Shown piece after piece: positions 62,850-64,000 of a stretch of 64,000 nucleotides of DNA. Numbering within the stretch: position 1 is the first letter of the stretch; every line of letters starts with the position of its first letter. The stretch is from Sphaerotilus sulfidivorans (GTDB lineage: Bacteria > Pseudomonadota > Gammaproteobacteria > Burkholderiales > Burkholderiaceae_C), in assembly GCF_013426975.1 (NCBI RefSeq), contig NZ_JACCPY010000009.1, positions 57,018-121,017 on the forward strand, in the 5' to 3' direction. The notes beneath the pieces were generated by a model. It searched no databases, had not been told where the DNA came from, and saw only the letters and a list, made by a program, of their open reading frames with translations. The translations under genes and the position numbers were made by a program.

Positions 62850-63182
62850 CACCAGCCCGGCCCCGTGCCGGGCTTCGTCCATCTAGCTGGATTGGCCCGG
62901 CCACGCCGACGGGTTCCACGCTGCGCCGGGGGCGCGGCGCGGCGGGGGCTCTTTCGCGCTGGCCGTGGCTGTCTGGCAGGTGGCAGGCCCCATGCGATCG
63001 AATGGGCTGCATTCCCCTGCACGCCACCGGCCCGGCCTTGCGCCGGGCTTCGTCCATCTGGCTGTGTCTGTGCTGGGCATGGGCAGCCCTGCGCGTCGGC
63101 GGCAGGGTCTGTGCCTGGCTGCAGGCTGGATGCCTTCTGCCGTGCGCCGGGTAGCGGCGCGGCGGGGGCTTCTTTCGCGCTG
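62850..63182. repeat. Two-copy modular repeat after the integrase
   Basis: Element A (40 bases) occurs at 62850-62889 and 63025-63064 with 35 of 40 bases alike; it holds a GCCCGGC/GCCGGGC hairpin followed by TTCGTCCATCT. Element B, GCGGCGCGGCGGGGGCT followed by CTTTCGCGCTG, occurs at 62934-62961 and 63154-63182, differing by one extra T. Spacers between A and B are unrelated, so the module was duplicated and then only the ends were conserved. Confidence 0.7.
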
Positions 63183-63252
63183 CGTTTCCGTGCATGAGGC
63201 GATGACACGCACCAGAGCAACGAGGGGGGCGCCCTTCTTTTCAGAAAACGGG

Positions 63253-63400
63253 TGTGGATTGTGGAATCGGCCGTTCCAAGCGGATCAGTCCACGGAAAAA
63301 GACGGAGACACCCCATACAAATCAACCACTTAGAACGCTCTTACTTCTCTGTTACTTGTCGTGGAATCCTTGCGGACAACCTGTGGAAAAAGTGTGGAAT
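63253..63400. repeat. Cluster of TGTGGA(A/T) motifs
   Basis: Five near-identical octamers occur in 148 bases: TGTGGATT at 63253, TGTGGAAT at 63260, CGTGGAAT at 63360, TGTGGAAA at 63382 and TGTGGAAT at 63393. They resemble one strand of DnaA boxes or plasmid iterons. The last two start 11 bases apart, one helical turn. GGTTCGGC is repeated right after (63401 and 63413). Confidence 0.5.
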
Positions 63401-63750
63401 GGTTCGGCAAGCGGTTCGGCGGCGGCCTGTCGGTCTGGGGAGGGGGGGTCAAATCTCTGCAGGTCCAAGACTGGAAACCGGCCCCTAGGCGGATTTTTAT
63501 GGGGAAGAAAAACTACCCCCCCCGGGGGTTCGTTTCGCATGGCGGGAGCACCGACACCCCGCACGATCGGCCGCAGGTTCCGGCGATCGTTCACGGCTTT
63601 TCAACGTGCGGGCGGCCCTCTCTCCCTGGTGCTTGTCTTCGGTCTTCGCTGGAATCTGCGCGTGAAGAAACGCCCGGCCGCACGACAACCCGGCGAGGTG
63701 CGCAGGCGCCTGCGTTGTCCAATCCCGTCCAGCCAGCCACACCCGGCCAC

Positions 63751-64000
63751 GTCGGCGAGCCGGGCGAGCACCTGGCCAGCGCCGGCCCGCTGCCGCTGCT
63801 GGACGTGCTCGGCGCCGGGCAGCCCCACCCCTGCGACTGCTGGCCGCGTCGGCGAGCCGGGCGAACACCTGGCCGACGCCGGCCCGCTGCCGCTGCTGGA
63901 CGTGCTCGGCGCCGGGCGATCCCGACCCCTGCGACCTGCTGGCCACGCCCGCGAGCCGGGCGAGCACCTGGCCGACGCCGGCCCGCTGCCGCTGCTGGAC
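63751..64000. repeat. Tandem repeat of about 97-99 bases running off the window
   Basis: A GC-rich unit starting near GTCGGCGAGCCGGGCGA begins at 63751 and again at 63848 (97 bases on), and a third partial copy begins near 63947 (99 bases on) and reaches the window edge. Copies differ by a few substitutions and two single-base indels. Each unit contains GAGCAC and GTGCTC as a possible stem. Copies 2 and 3 keep a multiple of three, copy 1 does not. Confidence 0.85.

Larger units (their letters stand above)
61306..64000. mobile_element. Left end of a putative genomic island at tRNA-Ala(CGC)
   Basis: A P4-type integrase gene begins 183 bases after the tRNA-Ala 3' end and reads away from it. Beyond the integrase the DNA carries repeats and no core genes. 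This is the classic layout of an element integrated at a tRNA 3' end. The other boundary, which should repeat part of the tRNA 3' sequence, lies outside the window, so the extent and cargo are unknown. Confidence 0.65.
62779..64000. other. 1.2 kb island segment without a convincing gene
   Basis: No frame here shows a recognisable domain together with a ribosome-binding site. Long open frames on both strands are Arg/Pro/Ala-rich artefacts of high GC. A possible exception is a minus-strand frame at 63352-63594 (80 codons, MNDRRNLRPIVRGVGAPAMR onward), which I cannot support. The segment holds the repeats and motif cluster listed separately, a perfect 14-base palindrome CGCAGGCGCCTGCG at 63701-63714, and an AT-richer patch at about 63300-63360. 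Confidence 0.6.

Noticed and set aside
62850..63182. CRISPR array after the integrase
   Set aside because: Only two copies exist, the units are far too long and uneven, and no cas gene is present.
62492..63325. Minus-strand open frame of 277 codons over the integrase end and the A/B repeats
   Set aside because: It is Pro/Arg/Ala/Ser-rich, overlaps the integrase gene and takes its pattern from the nucleotide repeats.
63352..63594. Minus-strand frame of 80 codons in the island
   Set aside because: Composition is less biased than the neighbours, but there is no domain or ribosome site, and it covers the TGTGGA motif cluster.
63751..64000. CRISPR or protein-coding repeat at the right edge
   Set aside because: Units of 97-99 bases are directly adjacent without variable spacers, and indels break the reading frame between copies 1 and 2.

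Overview
This window looks like a GC-rich betaproteobacterial chromosome, most likely of the order Burkholderiales. The evidence is the smc-zipA-ligA order, a dapC-dapD-pilU-dapE-prmB cluster, an intracellular polyhydroxyalkanoate depolymerase, several Bug/TctC-type periplasmic receptors and very dense coding on both strands. No rRNA operon or species marker is present, so genus-level placement is not possible.

Layout. 1-1000: a leftward pair of exported proteins, the second cut by the window edge. 1105-8112: leftward ligA, zipA and smc (DNA ligation, divisome anchoring, chromosome condensation). 8247-13800: rightward lysine/diaminopimelate cluster with a PilU ATPase inside it and prmB at the end. 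14029-21963: a chemoreceptor, a periplasmic copper chaperone, tRNA-Gly(CCC), the PBP4-type peptidase dacB, trmB, uppP, an RluF-like pseudouridine synthase with a long charged N-terminus, and a TetR regulator behind an AT-rich leader. 22117-30875: purL, an FAD oxidoreductase, map and glnD. 30940-48301: two toxin-antitoxin pairs (DUF104-like/PIN and MntA/HepT) among housekeeping and envelope genes (HtrA-like protease, RarD-like transporter, membrane-anchored TAXI receptor, M24 peptidase, a second chemoreceptor, a large metalloprotease lipoprotein, nadE, an acyltransferase, a DUF1615 lipoprotein and a DUF3047 protein). 48333-56224: a tricarboxylate module with two LysR regulators, a PrpF-type isomerase, two Bug receptors, and TcuA and TcuB. 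56234-61204: an SbmA/YddA-like ABC transporter, pyrophosphatase, PHA depolymerase and an RnfB-like ferredoxin. 61230-64000: tRNA-Ala(CGC), a terminator, a P4-type integrase, and repeat-rich DNA with no convincing gene. This last part is read as the left end of a genomic island that continues past the right edge.

How the genes work together. Much of the window is core cell-cycle, envelope and nitrogen metabolism. The accessory interest lies in three places. The first is the 48-56 kb module, where PrpF (trans-aconitate or a similar acid) and TcuAB (tricarballylate) could both deliver cis-aconitate to the TCA cycle. The second is the phaZ promoter, which carries a string of TGC/GCA palindromes resembling PhaR-type operators. 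The third is the tRNA-Ala island end, where three copies of a 9-mer frame the integrase start and further non-coding repeats follow.

All functional calls come from reading motifs in the translated sequence. No database search was possible.
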